8,585 nt of DNA from Natronohydrobacter sp. (GTDB taxonomy: Bacteria; Pseudomonadota; Alphaproteobacteria; Rhodobacterales; Rhodobacteraceae). Shown here piece by piece: positions 1 through 6,999 of this stretch. The notes under the pieces are model-generated. The model saw only the letters and a list, made by a program, of their open reading frames with translations. It did no database searches and was not told the origin of the DNA. The stretch spans positions 1 to 8,585 of the forward strand of contig SKSL01000012.1 of NCBI GenBank assembly GCA_007123015.1, written 5' to 3'. Each line of letters starts with the position of its first letter. The stretch's first letter is position 1. The position numbers and the translations under genes are program-made.

Positions 1-28
1 CCTCTGGGACGCGCTGCCGGGCGGAAAG

Positions 29-1081
29 TCAGTAGCCGGTCATTTCCAGATAGCCGCGCCCGGTATGGGTGCCTGTGAAGCGTAGCGGACCTTCCCAATA
101 TTGCACGGACAGACCCATCCAGGCGCCTGGGTTGAGCGGTTCGGTCGTGATGGACAGATCGCCCTCTGGCCAGTCGATCTGCCAATGGGTTGGGACATCG
201 CGCCCATGGGTCCGGGTCTGGCGCAGGGGTGTGAATTGCACGGCTCCATCGGGCAGGGGGGTCGCCGTGCCCTCTGGTGTGATCCATGTCCCGGCTGTGA
301 ATGTCTGCCGCCCGCGCAGTTGAAAGCCCATCATTCTGTGACCATCATCGAATTGCAGCGATACCCAGTCCCAGCCGGATTGATCCTCGGCCAGCGGCTG
401 GCTGGACCATTCGCGGTCAAGCCAGCCCTCCCCTGTGACCGCAACAGGGCCCGAGGGCAGATCAAGCGTGCCAGTGACCGTGAAGAAGGGTTGCGAATAG
501 TAATAGCTGGCCTGACCTTCGGGGGATTTCACGGAATAGCCCTGATCGCCCTGCAAGACGAGCGGACCTTGGGCGACGAAATTCAACATGAAACTGAAAT
601 CCGGACCGCGGGCATGGACCTCCAGATGATCAAGCGGATCGGCCCAGGGCGCGGCGGTGCTGGTCATGAACCAGTCATCGACCCAGGCGCGGAATGGTGT
701 GGTCTTGACCCCGGCCTGACCGATCCCGTCGCGCCCGAAGCGCTCTGCGCTGAAATGCGCGTCAGCTGTGGTCAGGCCCGCATGGCCCATCCAGACTTGC
801 GGGCTGTCCCAACCTTCCTGCGCGCGCGGTGCCAGCGCTGAGCGAAACAGCGTCCATTGCACCCCGTAATCCTGTCCGTCCGCGCCCGTGAGGGTCGCTG
901 TCAGATACCACCATTCGATGCGGTACTCTGGATGCGCTCCGTGATCGGCCGGAAAATCAAGCATCTGTCCGCGCTCGGGAATGGCGAAACCCTCTGCATC
1001 AGTGCCCAGACCAGCAAAGCCCTGAGCATGGGCCGACGGGGTCACAAGCAGAGCGAGAAGAGCAAGATGACTAGCGTTCAT
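29..1081 (-). CDS. Secreted AttH/CrtC-like lipocalin-fold protein (COG5621 predicted hydrolase)
   Basis: 350 residues. The N-terminus (Met1 to about Ala19, ending S-A-H-A before Gln20) looks like a Sec signal peptide, so the mature protein should be periplasmic. Family hallmarks are visible: the E-W-W-Y motif at residues 56-59, the A-S-Y-Y-Y-S segment near 191-196, and G-W-L-D-R-E-W at 219-225. These match the AttH / carotenoid 1,2-hydratase-like group (two calycin domains, formerly DUF2006), which includes Agrobacterium AttH and CrtC. Length fits the family. Its ATG lies 11 bp inside the end of the permease gene, with a GAGAG stretch nine bases ahead, so translation is probably coupled to the ABC genes. 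The true substrate is unknown; structural work on the family suggested lipid or isoprenoid binding. The 'hydrolase' label is weak, and the gene is not crtC proper, since no carotenoid genes are seen nearby. Confidence 0.88.
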   Translation of the reverse strand: MNASHLALLALLVTPSAHAQGFAGLGTDAEGFAIPERGQMLDFPADHGAHPEYRIEWWYLTATLTGADGQDYGVQWTLFRSALAPRAQEGWDSPQVWMGHAGLTTADAHFSAERFGRDGIGQAGVKTTPFRAWVDDWFMTSTAAPWADPLDHLEVHARGPDFSFMLNFVAQGPLVLQGDQGYSVKSPEGQASYYYSQPFFTVTGTLDLPSGPVAVTGEGWLDREWSSQPLAEDQSGWDWVSLQFDDGHRMMGFQLRGRQTFTAGTWITPEGTATPLPDGAVQFTPLRQTRTHGRDVPTHWQIDWPEGDLSITTEPLNPGAWMGLSVQYWEGPLRFTGTHTGRGYLEMTGY

Positions 1082-3455
1082 GTGCGAAAACTCTCAAAAG
1101 TTGCGCAGGGCCCTGCCGCCAGAGGCGCAGGGCAGGCAGCGCCGCCGCCGCCAGCACGGCCAACATGGCCCAAAGCCCCAGACTGGCCCAATCGGCCGGG
1201 AAGAACTGGATCGGCAGGCGCCAGCCAAATGCCTGCACATTGATCACCGCAAGCAGGATTTGCGCAAGCATCAGCCCGACTGGCAGCGCCAGCAGCAGTG
1301 TTGCAGCCCCCAGCACCAGCGCGCGCCCCAGTTCCAGCGCGGCAAGCCTGCGCGCCGTCAGACCCAGCGCCCAGAGCGGGGCAAGCTGTGCCAACCGCAT
1401 CCCGGACAAGGTGACAAGCGCTGCGAAAAGCGCAAGGGCGGCGACAGACAGGGTCAGCAGGTTCAGCGCGCCCGTGATCAGGAATGTCCGCTCGAAAATC
1501 GCGAGTGACAGCGCCTTGGCCTGCGCCTGATCGGTGATCTGGCTTGCCGACAGACCCAGATCCTCTTGCAGCCCTGCGATCAGGGCAGGCGCGTCATCCG
1601 TGCGGATGGCGAATTGGCGGATCGGTGTGTCGGGATACGTGGCGTTGAACAGTGCTTCCGTGAGCACGGCCTGCGCCAGCGGGTTGCCGTAATCGGGATA
1701 GGCCCCGAGGATCGGCAGCGCGCCAATTCCGGGCAGATCGAGCTTGTCGCCGCTGCGCAGACCGCCGCGACGGTAAAGCTGTTCATTGACCAGCACACCG
1801 TCGCCTTCGGCCAGCCGGTCCCAGACATCCGCAACCGGGTCGATCAGCGCCCAGTTGTCACGGAATGTGGCATGGTCGCGCATGGCAAAGACCTGCGCAG
1901 GATGGCCTGCAAGACTGGCATCTATGCGTTGCAAAGGCAGAACGGCATCGCTGCGCGAGGTCAGATAGTGATAAAGCTGCGCGGTTTGTGCAGGACTGTC
2001 AGGGGTAACTGTGATCTCGGCCACGAGACGCAGATCCAGCCATGAGATAAAGGTCGCGCGGAAGCTCGATACCATGGTGCCCACACCGATATTCGCTGCC
2101 AGTGCAAGCATCAGCGCCATCAGCGCAAGCGACAGGCGCGGCAGGTTCTGGCGGCTGTCTGCCCAGAACCACTGAACCACTGGGCTGCGGGCCTGCCGCT
2201 CGGCCAGCGACAGGCCCAGGGCCAGCAGAAATGGCACGGCCAGCGCAGCCGCAAGCAGGGCTGCGGCCAGCAGCGCGAAGCCAGTCGCAAGCGAGCTGCC
2301 TGTCACCCCCAGCATAAGCGCAAGCGCAGCCAGACCCAGCGCGCCCAGGGCCTGCACCCGCATCCCGCGCGCAGAGGCATGCGCCCAGGCGCGCGGTTGC
2401 GCGGGTGCCAGAACGGGCATCTGACACAGCCGCCAGAGCGCTTGACCACTTGCCAGCGCAGTTCCCGCAAGCGCCATGGCAAACCCTGCAAGGGCCCAGA
2501 GCGGGTCAAATTGCAGGCTACCGGGCACAGGGGCCCCATAGAGCCCGCGCAAGGTCAGCGCGACATCGGGCAGCAGCGTTGCGGCCAGCAGGTAGCCCAG
2601 CACCAGCCCGAAAGCACCGGCCAAAGTTGCGAATAGCAGCATTTCTGCAGCCAGACAGGCCGCCAGATGGCGCAATGGCACCCCGAGCGCGCGCAGCGTG
2701 CGGAACATGGCGCGGCGTTGCTCGAAGGCCAGCCCGACAGCCGAATGGACTATGAACAGCCCCACAGCGAAGGCCAGCAGACCGAAAGCCGTCAGGTTCA
2801 GATGGAAACTGTCGGTCAGACCGTCAAGCGTCGCCCCCTCGCCAGGTGGGATCAGTTGCAGATCCGGTGCGAGTGTAGCCAAGGGCGTCAGCCCTTCGGG
2901 TTGATCGGGGGCAAGGGTCAGGCGGGTGATCTGCCCCTCCAGCCCCAGCAGGCGCTGCGCGACCCCGATATCGAGCAGGACCGTCCCGACCGGGACGGCC
3001 TCGGAAGGGCTGAGGGCGTGTTCAGTCGCGCTGATCTCGCGCAGGGTCTGGGGATGCGCGAAACCTTGTCCTGCAAAGAACGCCTGCAAATCCGCAGCGG
3101 CCAGGGCCGGGCCCGCCGCGTCCGGCGCTGTCAGCGGCTCGATCCCCAGCAGGCTGACTCGCGCCTGACCCAATGTCGCGCGGCCTTCGATGACAGGCGA
3201 GACCAGCCAGCCTGCCTGGCGCAGCGCGACAAATTCGGCCTGCTCCATCTGCCCTCTCGGATGCTCAAGACGCGCGGCGCTGCCCTCGGCCAGCAGCCCT
3301 TCGGCGGTTGCATAGGCGCTGCGCGCTTCGGCGTTGAGCGCCTGAATGCCGGACCAGAGCGCTGTCGCCAGGGCCAGCCCGACCAGCAGCATCCCAAGTT
3401 GCCACAGATTGCGCCGCCAATGCGACAGCAGCGCCGACAGGATGATGCGCGTCAT
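1071..3455 (-). CDS. FtsX-like ABC transporter permease (two FtsX domains, ten predicted helices)
   Basis: 794 residues. Hydrophobic segments lie at about 18-38, 222-244, 264-294, 318-345, 366-386, 390-415, 440-462, 656-684, 705-736 and 756-777. Two large non-membrane regions, about 40-220 and 463-655, are probably periplasmic. This is a duplicated FtsX/MacB-PCD layout, equivalent to AttF plus AttG fused in one chain. Family knowledge: such permeases usually do not pump substrates through a channel but use ATPase-driven movement of periplasmic domains to extract lipids or lipoproteins or to activate partners. The start is supported by a GAGGA Shine-Dalgarno (3462-3466, complement) six bases upstream and by the ATGA overlap with the ATPase stop. 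The 3' end overlaps the AttH-like gene. LolCE itself is less likely, because LolC and LolE are separate shorter proteins and lack an AttH partner. Confidence 0.9.
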   Translation of the reverse strand: MTRIILSALLSHWRRNLWQLGMLLVGLALATALWSGIQALNAEARSAYATAEGLLAEGSAARLEHPRGQMEQAEFVALRQAGWLVSPVIEGRATLGQARVSLLGIEPLTAPDAAGPALAAADLQAFFAGQGFAHPQTLREISATEHALSPSEAVPVGTVLLDIGVAQRLLGLEGQITRLTLAPDQPEGLTPLATLAPDLQLIPPGEGATLDGLTDSFHLNLTAFGLLAFAVGLFIVHSAVGLAFEQRRAMFRTLRALGVPLRHLAACLAAEMLLFATLAGAFGLVLGYLLAATLLPDVALTLRGLYGAPVPGSLQFDPLWALAGFAMALAGTALASGQALWRLCQMPVLAPAQPRAWAHASARGMRVQALGALGLAALALMLGVTGSSLATGFALLAAALLAAALAVPFLLALGLSLAERQARSPVVQWFWADSRQNLPRLSLALMALMLALAANIGVGTMVSSFRATFISWLDLRLVAEITVTPDSPAQTAQLYHYLTSRSDAVLPLQRIDASLAGHPAQVFAMRDHATFRDNWALIDPVADVWDRLAEGDGVLVNEQLYRRGGLRSGDKLDLPGIGALPILGAYPDYGNPLAQAVLTEALFNATYPDTPIRQFAIRTDDAPALIAGLQEDLGLSASQITDQAQAKALSLAIFERTFLITGALNLLTLSVAALALFAALVTLSGMRLAQLAPLWALGLTARRLAALELGRALVLGAATLLLALPVGLMLAQILLAVINVQAFGWRLPIQFFPADWASLGLWAMLAVLAAAALPALRLWRQGPAQLLRVFAHER

Positions 3456-4165
3456 GCAGCATCCTCAATCCGGCCCTTGCGCAGATGGGCGCGACTGTCG
3501 CAGCGTCCGGCAAGGCGCGGGGAATGGGTCACCAGGAGTAGCGCCGCGCCCGCCGCAGATGTCAGCTCCAGCATCAAAGCAAGCACCGCGTCGCCTGTCG
3601 CTTCATCCAGATTGCCAGTCGGCTCATCGGCCAGCACAAGGGCAGGGCGCGCGGCAAGGCATCGCCCCACTGCAACGCGTTGCTGTTGGCCACCCGAAAG
3701 CTGTTCCGGATAACGGTCGCACAACCCGTCAAGTCCCAACCGTGCTGTGAGCATCGCGACGAAGTCAGGATCATGACACCCCGCAAGGCGGGCCTGAAAC
3801 GCAAGATTGGCACCAACAGTCAGCGACGGGATCAAGTTGAACTGTTGGAAGATCAATCCGACTGTCCCACGCCGCAGACCGGCCAGATCGGTTTCACTGG
3901 CAGTGCTGATCTCGCGCCCGGCAACGGAGATATGGCCACTGTCAGCATGTTCCAACCCGGCCGCGATATGCAGAAGCGTCGATTTGCCGCTGCCGCTCTC
4001 GCCGGTCAGGGCAAGAGAGTGACCCGGTTGCAGCGCAAGTGAGACATCGCGCAGCACCTCGATCCGCCCTTCGGCGGACGGAAAGCCCTTGCGCAAGGCG
4101 CGGATATCAAGCGCAGAAGCGCCGGACGTCGTGGCAGTTTCGGTGGTAGAACGCATCTCGCTCAC
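3452..4165 (-). CDS. ABC transporter ATP-binding protein, LolD/MacB type
   Basis: 237 residues with every nucleotide-binding-domain motif intact: Walker A G-E-S-G-S-G-K-S-T (55-63), Q-loop Q107/Q108, signature L-S-G-G-Q (156-160), Walker B V-L-A-D-E (177-181) followed by P-T-G-N-L-D, and the switch histidine H214 in V-T-H-S. The E-P-T-G-N-L-D form is typical of the LolD/MacB/FtsE branch, which pairs with FtsX-fold permeases. The last codon overlaps the permease start as ATGA, so this ATPase almost certainly drives that permease. The start is uncertain: GTG at 4165 or ATG at 4156 (dropping three residues). Neither has a well-spaced Shine-Dalgarno; an AGGA lies three bases before the GTG. It corresponds to AttE in att-type operons. 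Substrate unknown. Confidence 0.93.
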   Translation of the reverse strand: MSEMRSTTETATTSGASALDIRALRKGFPSAEGRIEVLRDVSLALQPGHSLALTGESGSGKSTLLHIAAGLEHADSGHISVAGREISTASETDLAGLRRGTVGLIFQQFNLIPSLTVGANLAFQARLAGCHDPDFVAMLTARLGLDGLCDRYPEQLSGGQQQRVAVGRCLAARPALVLADEPTGNLDEATGDAVLALMLELTSAAGAALLLVTHSPRLAGRCDSRAHLRKGRIEDAA

Positions 4166-4276
4166 GGGTCCTGATCAAGGTCATTTTCCGAAGGCTAGTC
4201 TGCAAGGACGTCACCGCAAGAGCATGAGCGTCAGGAAAGCCAGAAGATGCCACGCGGTGCCACGTCGTCAACAGAC
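4166..4276. other. Spacer between hemN 3' end and ABC operon 5' end
   Basis: A 111-bp gap between two genes on the same (minus) strand. On the minus strand a TTGACG near its hemN end could serve as a -35 element, but the hexamer 17 bases further (ATCTTC) is a poor -10. I see no hairpin followed by a T run that would stop hemN transcription. Either the ABC operon has a weak or unrecognised promoter here, or it is partly read through from hemN. No coding potential was seen. Confidence 0.4.
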
Positions 4277-5632
4277 TCAGAATGCTGAACTGTGGCCTGC
4301 CTTGTCCATCAGATGCGCGTCGAACATTGCTGCGATCATCCGCGTCAAAGGCCGACCTTCCTGTGTGATTTCCAGCCCGAGAGAGGTCTTCTTGACGAAT
4401 TCGTCGAATTGCCTGGCAGTGTTGTCAATAAGTTCCTCAAGCGCATCGGGATCGGCTTCATACTCTGTGATCAGTTCCGCGCGCGACAGGCGGAAGTCAC
4501 ACATCAAGGCTTCGATGGCGCGGCTGCGCCAGATATCCGCGCGTGTGAAGACATGACCACGGGCTGTTGAAAATTGACCCGATTCAACCGCCTTCTTCCA
4601 AGGGGCGGTGGCCGAGATATTCTGTGCATACCCTTGTGGAAAGCGCGAAATCGAAGATGCGCCCAACCCCACCAGAACCGGGGCCACGTCATCTGTATAG
4701 CCCTGGAAATTGCGCCGCAGGCGACCTTCACGCGCGGCGATGGCAAGACCGTCATGCGGGCGTGAGAAATGGTCGATGCCGATTTCGTCATACCCGTCCC
4801 ATATGAGCAGGCGGCGGGCGGTCTCGAACAAGTCCAGCCGCTCTTCTGGCCGGGGCAGAGTGTCCGAAGGAATCATTTGCTGACGTCGCGCCATCCAAGG
4901 CACATGCGCATACCCATAGAGCGCAATCCGGTCCGGGTTCAGCGAAAGCAATTTCTGAATCGATTCGGTCATGCGGCGCTGGTTCTGATTCGGCAAACCG
5001 TATAAAATATCAGCGTTCAGGCTCTTGACCCCGCGCGCCCGCAAAGCATCTGCTGCGGCCTTGGTTCCCTCGAAGCTCTGATCGCGCCCGATAATGCCTT
5101 GAATTTCTGGATCAAAATCCTGGATGCCGATCGAAGCGCGGTTCATGCCGACCTCGGCCAAAGCATCCAGACGCGCCTCGTCGATTTCATTGGGGTCGAT
5201 TTCGACCGAGAACTCGCCATTTCGGCCCAGCGGCGCGATATCGAAAATCTGTTTGGCCAGATCGCGCATGACCGGGGCAGGCAGCATGGTTGGCGTACCG
5301 CCACCCCAATGCAGGCGCGCAAGCTCAATGCCCTCGGGTAAATGCTTGCGAAGTAATTCGAGTTCGGCCTTGAGGGTTTGCGCATAGGCCAGCACAGGGC
5401 TATCGCTTATGGTGCCTTGCGTGCGGCAAGCGCAGAACCAGCACAATCTGCGACAGAACGGCACATGCAGATAAAGCGAGATTGCGCTTCCGGCGGGGAT
5501 CTGTTCGATCCACGATACGAAAGTTGCAGACGGAAAGTCGGGTGCGAAATGCGGAGCGGTCGGATAACTCGTATACCGAGGTACACGAGAATCGAACAAA
5601 CCCAAATCTGCAAGTTGCTTTGTGTGTTTCAT
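4277..5632 (-). CDS. hemN: Oxygen-independent coproporphyrinogen III dehydrogenase (radical SAM)
   Basis: 451 residues, normal length for true HemN. It converts coproporphyrinogen III to protoporphyrinogen IX without oxygen, in the cytoplasm, supplying haem (and bacteriochlorophyll, where made) under low oxygen. Visible signatures: R-Y-T-S-Y-P-T-A-P-H-F (19-29), the 4Fe-4S/SAM motif with C60, C64 and C67 followed by C69 (the C-x3-C-x2-C-x-C form of genuine HemN, unlike HemW), H-W-G-G-G-T-P-T (108-115) for SAM binding, E-I-D-P-N-E (144-149), and a later R-N-F-Q-G-Y-T segment. The start is supported by an AAGG Shine-Dalgarno on the minus strand, seven bases before the ATG. It is divergent from fnrL; in R. 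sphaeroides the gene in this position is called hemZ, so either symbol may be used. The shared spacer carries an FNR box. Confidence 0.96.
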   Translation of the reverse strand: MKHTKQLADLGLFDSRVPRYTSYPTAPHFAPDFPSATFVSWIEQIPAGSAISLYLHVPFCRRLCWFCACRTQGTISDSPVLAYAQTLKAELELLRKHLPEGIELARLHWGGGTPTMLPAPVMRDLAKQIFDIAPLGRNGEFSVEIDPNEIDEARLDALAEVGMNRASIGIQDFDPEIQGIIGRDQSFEGTKAAADALRARGVKSLNADILYGLPNQNQRRMTESIQKLLSLNPDRIALYGYAHVPWMARRQQMIPSDTLPRPEERLDLFETARRLLIWDGYDEIGIDHFSRPHDGLAIAAREGRLRRNFQGYTDDVAPVLVGLGASSISRFPQGYAQNISATAPWKKAVESGQFSTARGHVFTRADIWRSRAIEALMCDFRLSRAELITEYEADPDALEELIDNTARQFDEFVKKTSLGLEITQEGRPLTRMIAAMFDAHLMDKAGHSSAF

Positions 5633-5667
5633 GGGTTTACCTTGTCATGGTGCCCTTCATTCACGCT

Positions 5668-5681
5668 TTGATGCAGATCAA
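5668..5681. promoter_or_regulatory. FNR/FnrL box, perfect consensus
   Basis: TTGAT-GCAG-ATCAA, a perfect match to the FNR consensus (TTGAT-N4-ATCAA), in the hemN-fnrL spacer. The FnrL encoded next to it keeps the E-T-V-S-R recognition helix that reads this sequence. The centre (5674.5) is only about 12 bp before the fnrL ATG and about 42 bp from the hemN ATG. Class II activation (-41.5) would put the hemN transcription start at the hemN start codon itself, although hemN has a Shine-Dalgarno further upstream. The box therefore more easily fits repression or autoregulation, or promoters placed in a way I cannot see. Confidence 0.88.
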
Positions 5682-5686
5682 CCCTG

Positions 5687-6439
5687 ATGACCAGAACTTC
5701 CCCCAAACTACAGCCCTATTCACAGGAATGCAGTGAGTGTCCGATCCGACACCGGGCCGTGTGCGCGCGATGCGAATCCGACGAGCTCGATCTGCTCGAA
5801 CAGATCAAGTATTATCGCAGCTTCGAGGCGGGGCAGACTGTGGTCTGGTCCGGGGATCGCATGGATTTCGTGGCCTCGGTCGTGACCGGGATCGCTACGC
5901 TCAGTCAGACCATGGAAGACGGGCGGCGCCAGATGGTCGGGCTGCTGCTGCCTTCGGATTTTGTCGGGCGACCCGGTCGTGACACCTCGGCCTATGATGT
6001 GACTGCGGCGACAGATCTGGTGATGTGCTGTTTTCGCAAGAAGCCATTCGAAGATGTGATGCTGCGCACGCCGCATATCGGGCAGCGTTTGCTGGAAATG
6101 ACCCTTGACGAGCTCGATGCAGCGCGGGAATGGATGCTGCTGCTTGGCCGCAAGACAGCACGCGAGAAAATAGCCAGCCTGATCTGCATCATCGCGCGGC
6201 GCGATGCCTCCTTGCAATTGCAGGCCTCTGGCGGTGAATTGCGCTTCGATTTGCCTCTCACGCGCGAAGCCATGTCCGAATATCTTGGCCTGACGCTCGA
6301 AACTGTCAGTCGCCAGATATCGGCATTGCGCAAGGAAGGGTTGATTCTGACGCAGGGCAAGCGGCAGATCATCATTCCGGATTTCGACCTTCTTCTGGAA
6401 GAAACCGGCGACGATTCTGACGGCGGCTTTCTGGTCTGA
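5687..6439 (+). CDS. fnrL: FnrL, oxygen-sensing Crp/Fnr-family transcription regulator
   Basis: 250 residues. Oxygen-labile 4Fe-4S sensor: N-terminal cysteines C15, C18, C26 and C29 (C-x2-C-x7-C-x2-C), with the central ligand from C114 or C115 inside the cyclic-nucleotide-binding-like beta-roll. The dimerisation helix runs about 135-160. The C-terminal helix-turn-helix has the recognition helix E205-T-V-S208-R209, the E..SR signature that binds TTGAT half-sites. Long stretches agree with R. sphaeroides FnrL as I recall it, including V-A-S-V-V-T-G-I-A-T-L, the region around L-L-L-P-S-D-F-V-G-R-P-G-R, and the C-terminal G-D-D-S-D-G-G. An in-frame TGA at 5669-5671 limits upstream extension, so ATG 5687 is the only good start, yet no Shine-Dalgarno precedes it and the FNR box ends five bases upstream. 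Anaerobically it should activate ccoN and tetrapyrrole genes. Confidence 0.97.
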   Translation: MTRTSPKLQPYSQECSECPIRHRAVCARCESDELDLLEQIKYYRSFEAGQTVVWSGDRMDFVASVVTGIATLSQTMEDGRRQMVGLLLPSDFVGRPGRDTSAYDVTAATDLVMCCFRKKPFEDVMLRTPHIGQRLLEMTLDELDAAREWMLLLGRKTAREKIASLICIIARRDASLQLQASGGELRFDLPLTREAMSEYLGLTLETVSRQISALRKEGLILTQGKRQIIIPDFDLLLEETGDDSDGGFLV

Positions 6440-6460
6440 TTCTCTCGCATCTCGTTGCGT

Positions 6461-6479
6461 CAAGGAATTGCCTTGTTTT
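6461..6479 (+). terminator. Weak intrinsic-terminator-like hairpin after fnrL
   Basis: CAAGG (6461-6465), a five-base loop AATTG, CCTTG (6471-6475), then TTTT. It lies about 20 bases after the fnrL stop codon in the right orientation to end fnrL transcription. A five-pair stem with only four Ts is weak, so this is tentative. Confidence 0.4.
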
Positions 6480-6480
6480 G

Positions 6481-6505
6481 ATCGTTCTTTTGCCAAGCGA
6501 ACGAT
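6481..6505. repeat. 7-bp perfect inverted repeat downstream of fnrL
   Basis: ATCGTTC (6481-6487) and its reverse complement GAACGAT (6499-6505) are separated by 11 bases, themselves partly able to pair (TTT with AAG). It sits just after the terminator-like hairpin and about 35 bp before the GTG start of the small reading frame. It may be a second fnrL terminator hairpin, an RNA leader structure or an operator; nothing further decides this. Confidence 0.5.
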
Positions 6506-6525
6506 GTCATCGGCCGTCCCAAAGC

Positions 6526-6531
6526 GGAGGG
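6526..6531 (+). promoter_or_regulatory. Strong Shine-Dalgarno for GTG start at 6540
   Basis: GGAGGG lies eight bases before the GTG at 6540, close to ideal placement. It is the main reason to start the small protein at 6540 rather than at the upstream in-frame ATGs at 6468 or 6504, where I see no comparable site. Confidence 0.5.
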
Positions 6532-6539
6532 TAAGTGCT

Positions 6540-6764
6540 GTGTTCGACTGGGATAAGGATGTTGAGGGGCTGATAAAGACGCAGGCCCCCACAGATCAGG
6601 TGACACCCGCTCCGACAAGAAGCGGTCTGCGGTCCTGCAGCCGTCTGGCGATGCGCCTGAGCGTGGTTCTTTGTCTGACAAGCCTTGGTGCGCTGGCACA
6701 TGCAGAGCTTCTGCCCTGGCGGCCGTCCCCTGAACTGGTGGCACTGGGTTTCGTGTCCTTCTAG
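6540..6764 (+). CDS. Small hypothetical protein with one hydrophobic segment
   Basis: A 74-residue reading frame starting at GTG with a well-placed GGAGGG. I do not recognise a family. Residues 1-37 are polar and begin with F-D-W-D-K-D-V-E-G; residues about 39-55 form a short hydrophobic stretch ending A-L-A-H-A, resembling a signal peptide or membrane segment; the tail runs E-L-L-P-W-R-P-S-P-E. It ends in TAG, and the same frame stays open after that stop into the 66-residue reading frame at 6783. The two could therefore be the halves of one gene broken by a nonsense change, or two coupled small genes. It sits between fnrL and the Usp gene, where I do not recall a counterpart in R. sphaeroides. 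Third-position G/C is moderate, around 70 percent. It could still be a spurious frame. Confidence 0.42.
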   Translation: MFDWDKDVEGLIKTQAPTDQVTPAPTRSGLRSCSRLAMRLSVVLCLTSLGALAHAELLPWRPSPELVALGFVSF

Positions 6765-6782
6765 GCCGCACAGACCCCGGCT

Positions 6783-6983
6783 GTGAACATTCCTTTGCAG
6801 GTGCTTGATCAGGCGCAGGCCAATCTGTTCCAGACCGGCCTGCGCGCCTTTTCGGATGCCGACCTGCTGCGCTATGCCCAGAACGCCCGCACTGACATGG
6901 CCCAGTCGACCAGCTTCATGCAACCAACCCATGCGGATGCTGTGGCGCTGATCGAACACGAGATGATACGCCGGGGGCTATGA
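6783..6983 (+). CDS. Small hypothetical protein, 66 residues, helical
   Basis: Starts at GTG 6783 and ends TGA 6981-6983. The composition looks like genuine protein: amphipathic helical runs around Q-V-L-D-Q-A-Q-A-N-L-F and F-S-D-A-D-L-L-R-Y-A-Q-N-A-R, then H-A-D-A-V-A-L-I-E-H-E-M-I-R-R-G at the C-terminus, with codon use similar to the flanking genes. No transmembrane segment or signal peptide and no family that I recognise. No Shine-Dalgarno precedes the GTG, so translation may be coupled to the frame ending at 6764, or this may be the C-terminal part of a longer protein interrupted by that TAG: the six codons between are open. It converges on the Usp gene, with a 16-bp gap and no clear terminator. 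Confidence 0.6.
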   Translation: MNIPLQVLDQAQANLFQTGLRAFSDADLLRYAQNARTDMAQSTSFMQPTHADAVALIEHEMIRRGL

Positions 6984-6999
6984 CACGGACCAGTGAAAC

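Noticed and set aside
101..841. Plus-strand 246-codon frame opposite the AttH-like gene
   Set aside because: No domain features; the opposite strand carries the E-W-W-Y and W-L-D-R-E-W family motifs and a signal peptide.
29..1081. Assignment as carotenoid 1,2-hydratase CrtC
   Set aside because: The fold family is shared, but the tight linkage to an FtsX-type ABC transporter and the absence of carotenoid genes in the window favour the AttH branch.
2667..3713. Long plus-strand open frame (348 codons) opposite the permease and ATPase genes
   Set aside because: Its translation is rich in Arg, Gln and Pro with no recognisable motif, while the minus strand encodes a clear permease with ten hydrophobic segments and an intact ABC ATPase. 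It is a high-GC antisense artefact.
4171..4181. Possible FNR half-site (TTGATC on the minus strand) upstream of the ABC ATPase gene
   Set aside because: Only one half-site matches; the base positions expected for the second half do not fit TTGAT-N4-ATCAA in either direction.
5098..5115. TTGA...TCAA pair inside hemN
   Set aside because: The half-sites are nine bases apart rather than the six required between TTGA and TCAA for an FNR box, and the site lies within coding sequence.
5720..6592. Minus-strand 290-codon frame across fnrL
   Set aside because: The plus strand is unmistakably FnrL, with all cysteine ligands and the recognition helix; the antisense product has no family features.
6460..6771. 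Minus-strand 103-codon frame over the first small ORF
   Set aside because: Low-complexity, Arg/Pro/Ser-rich translation and no ribosome site noticed; the plus-strand frame has a well-placed GGAGGG.
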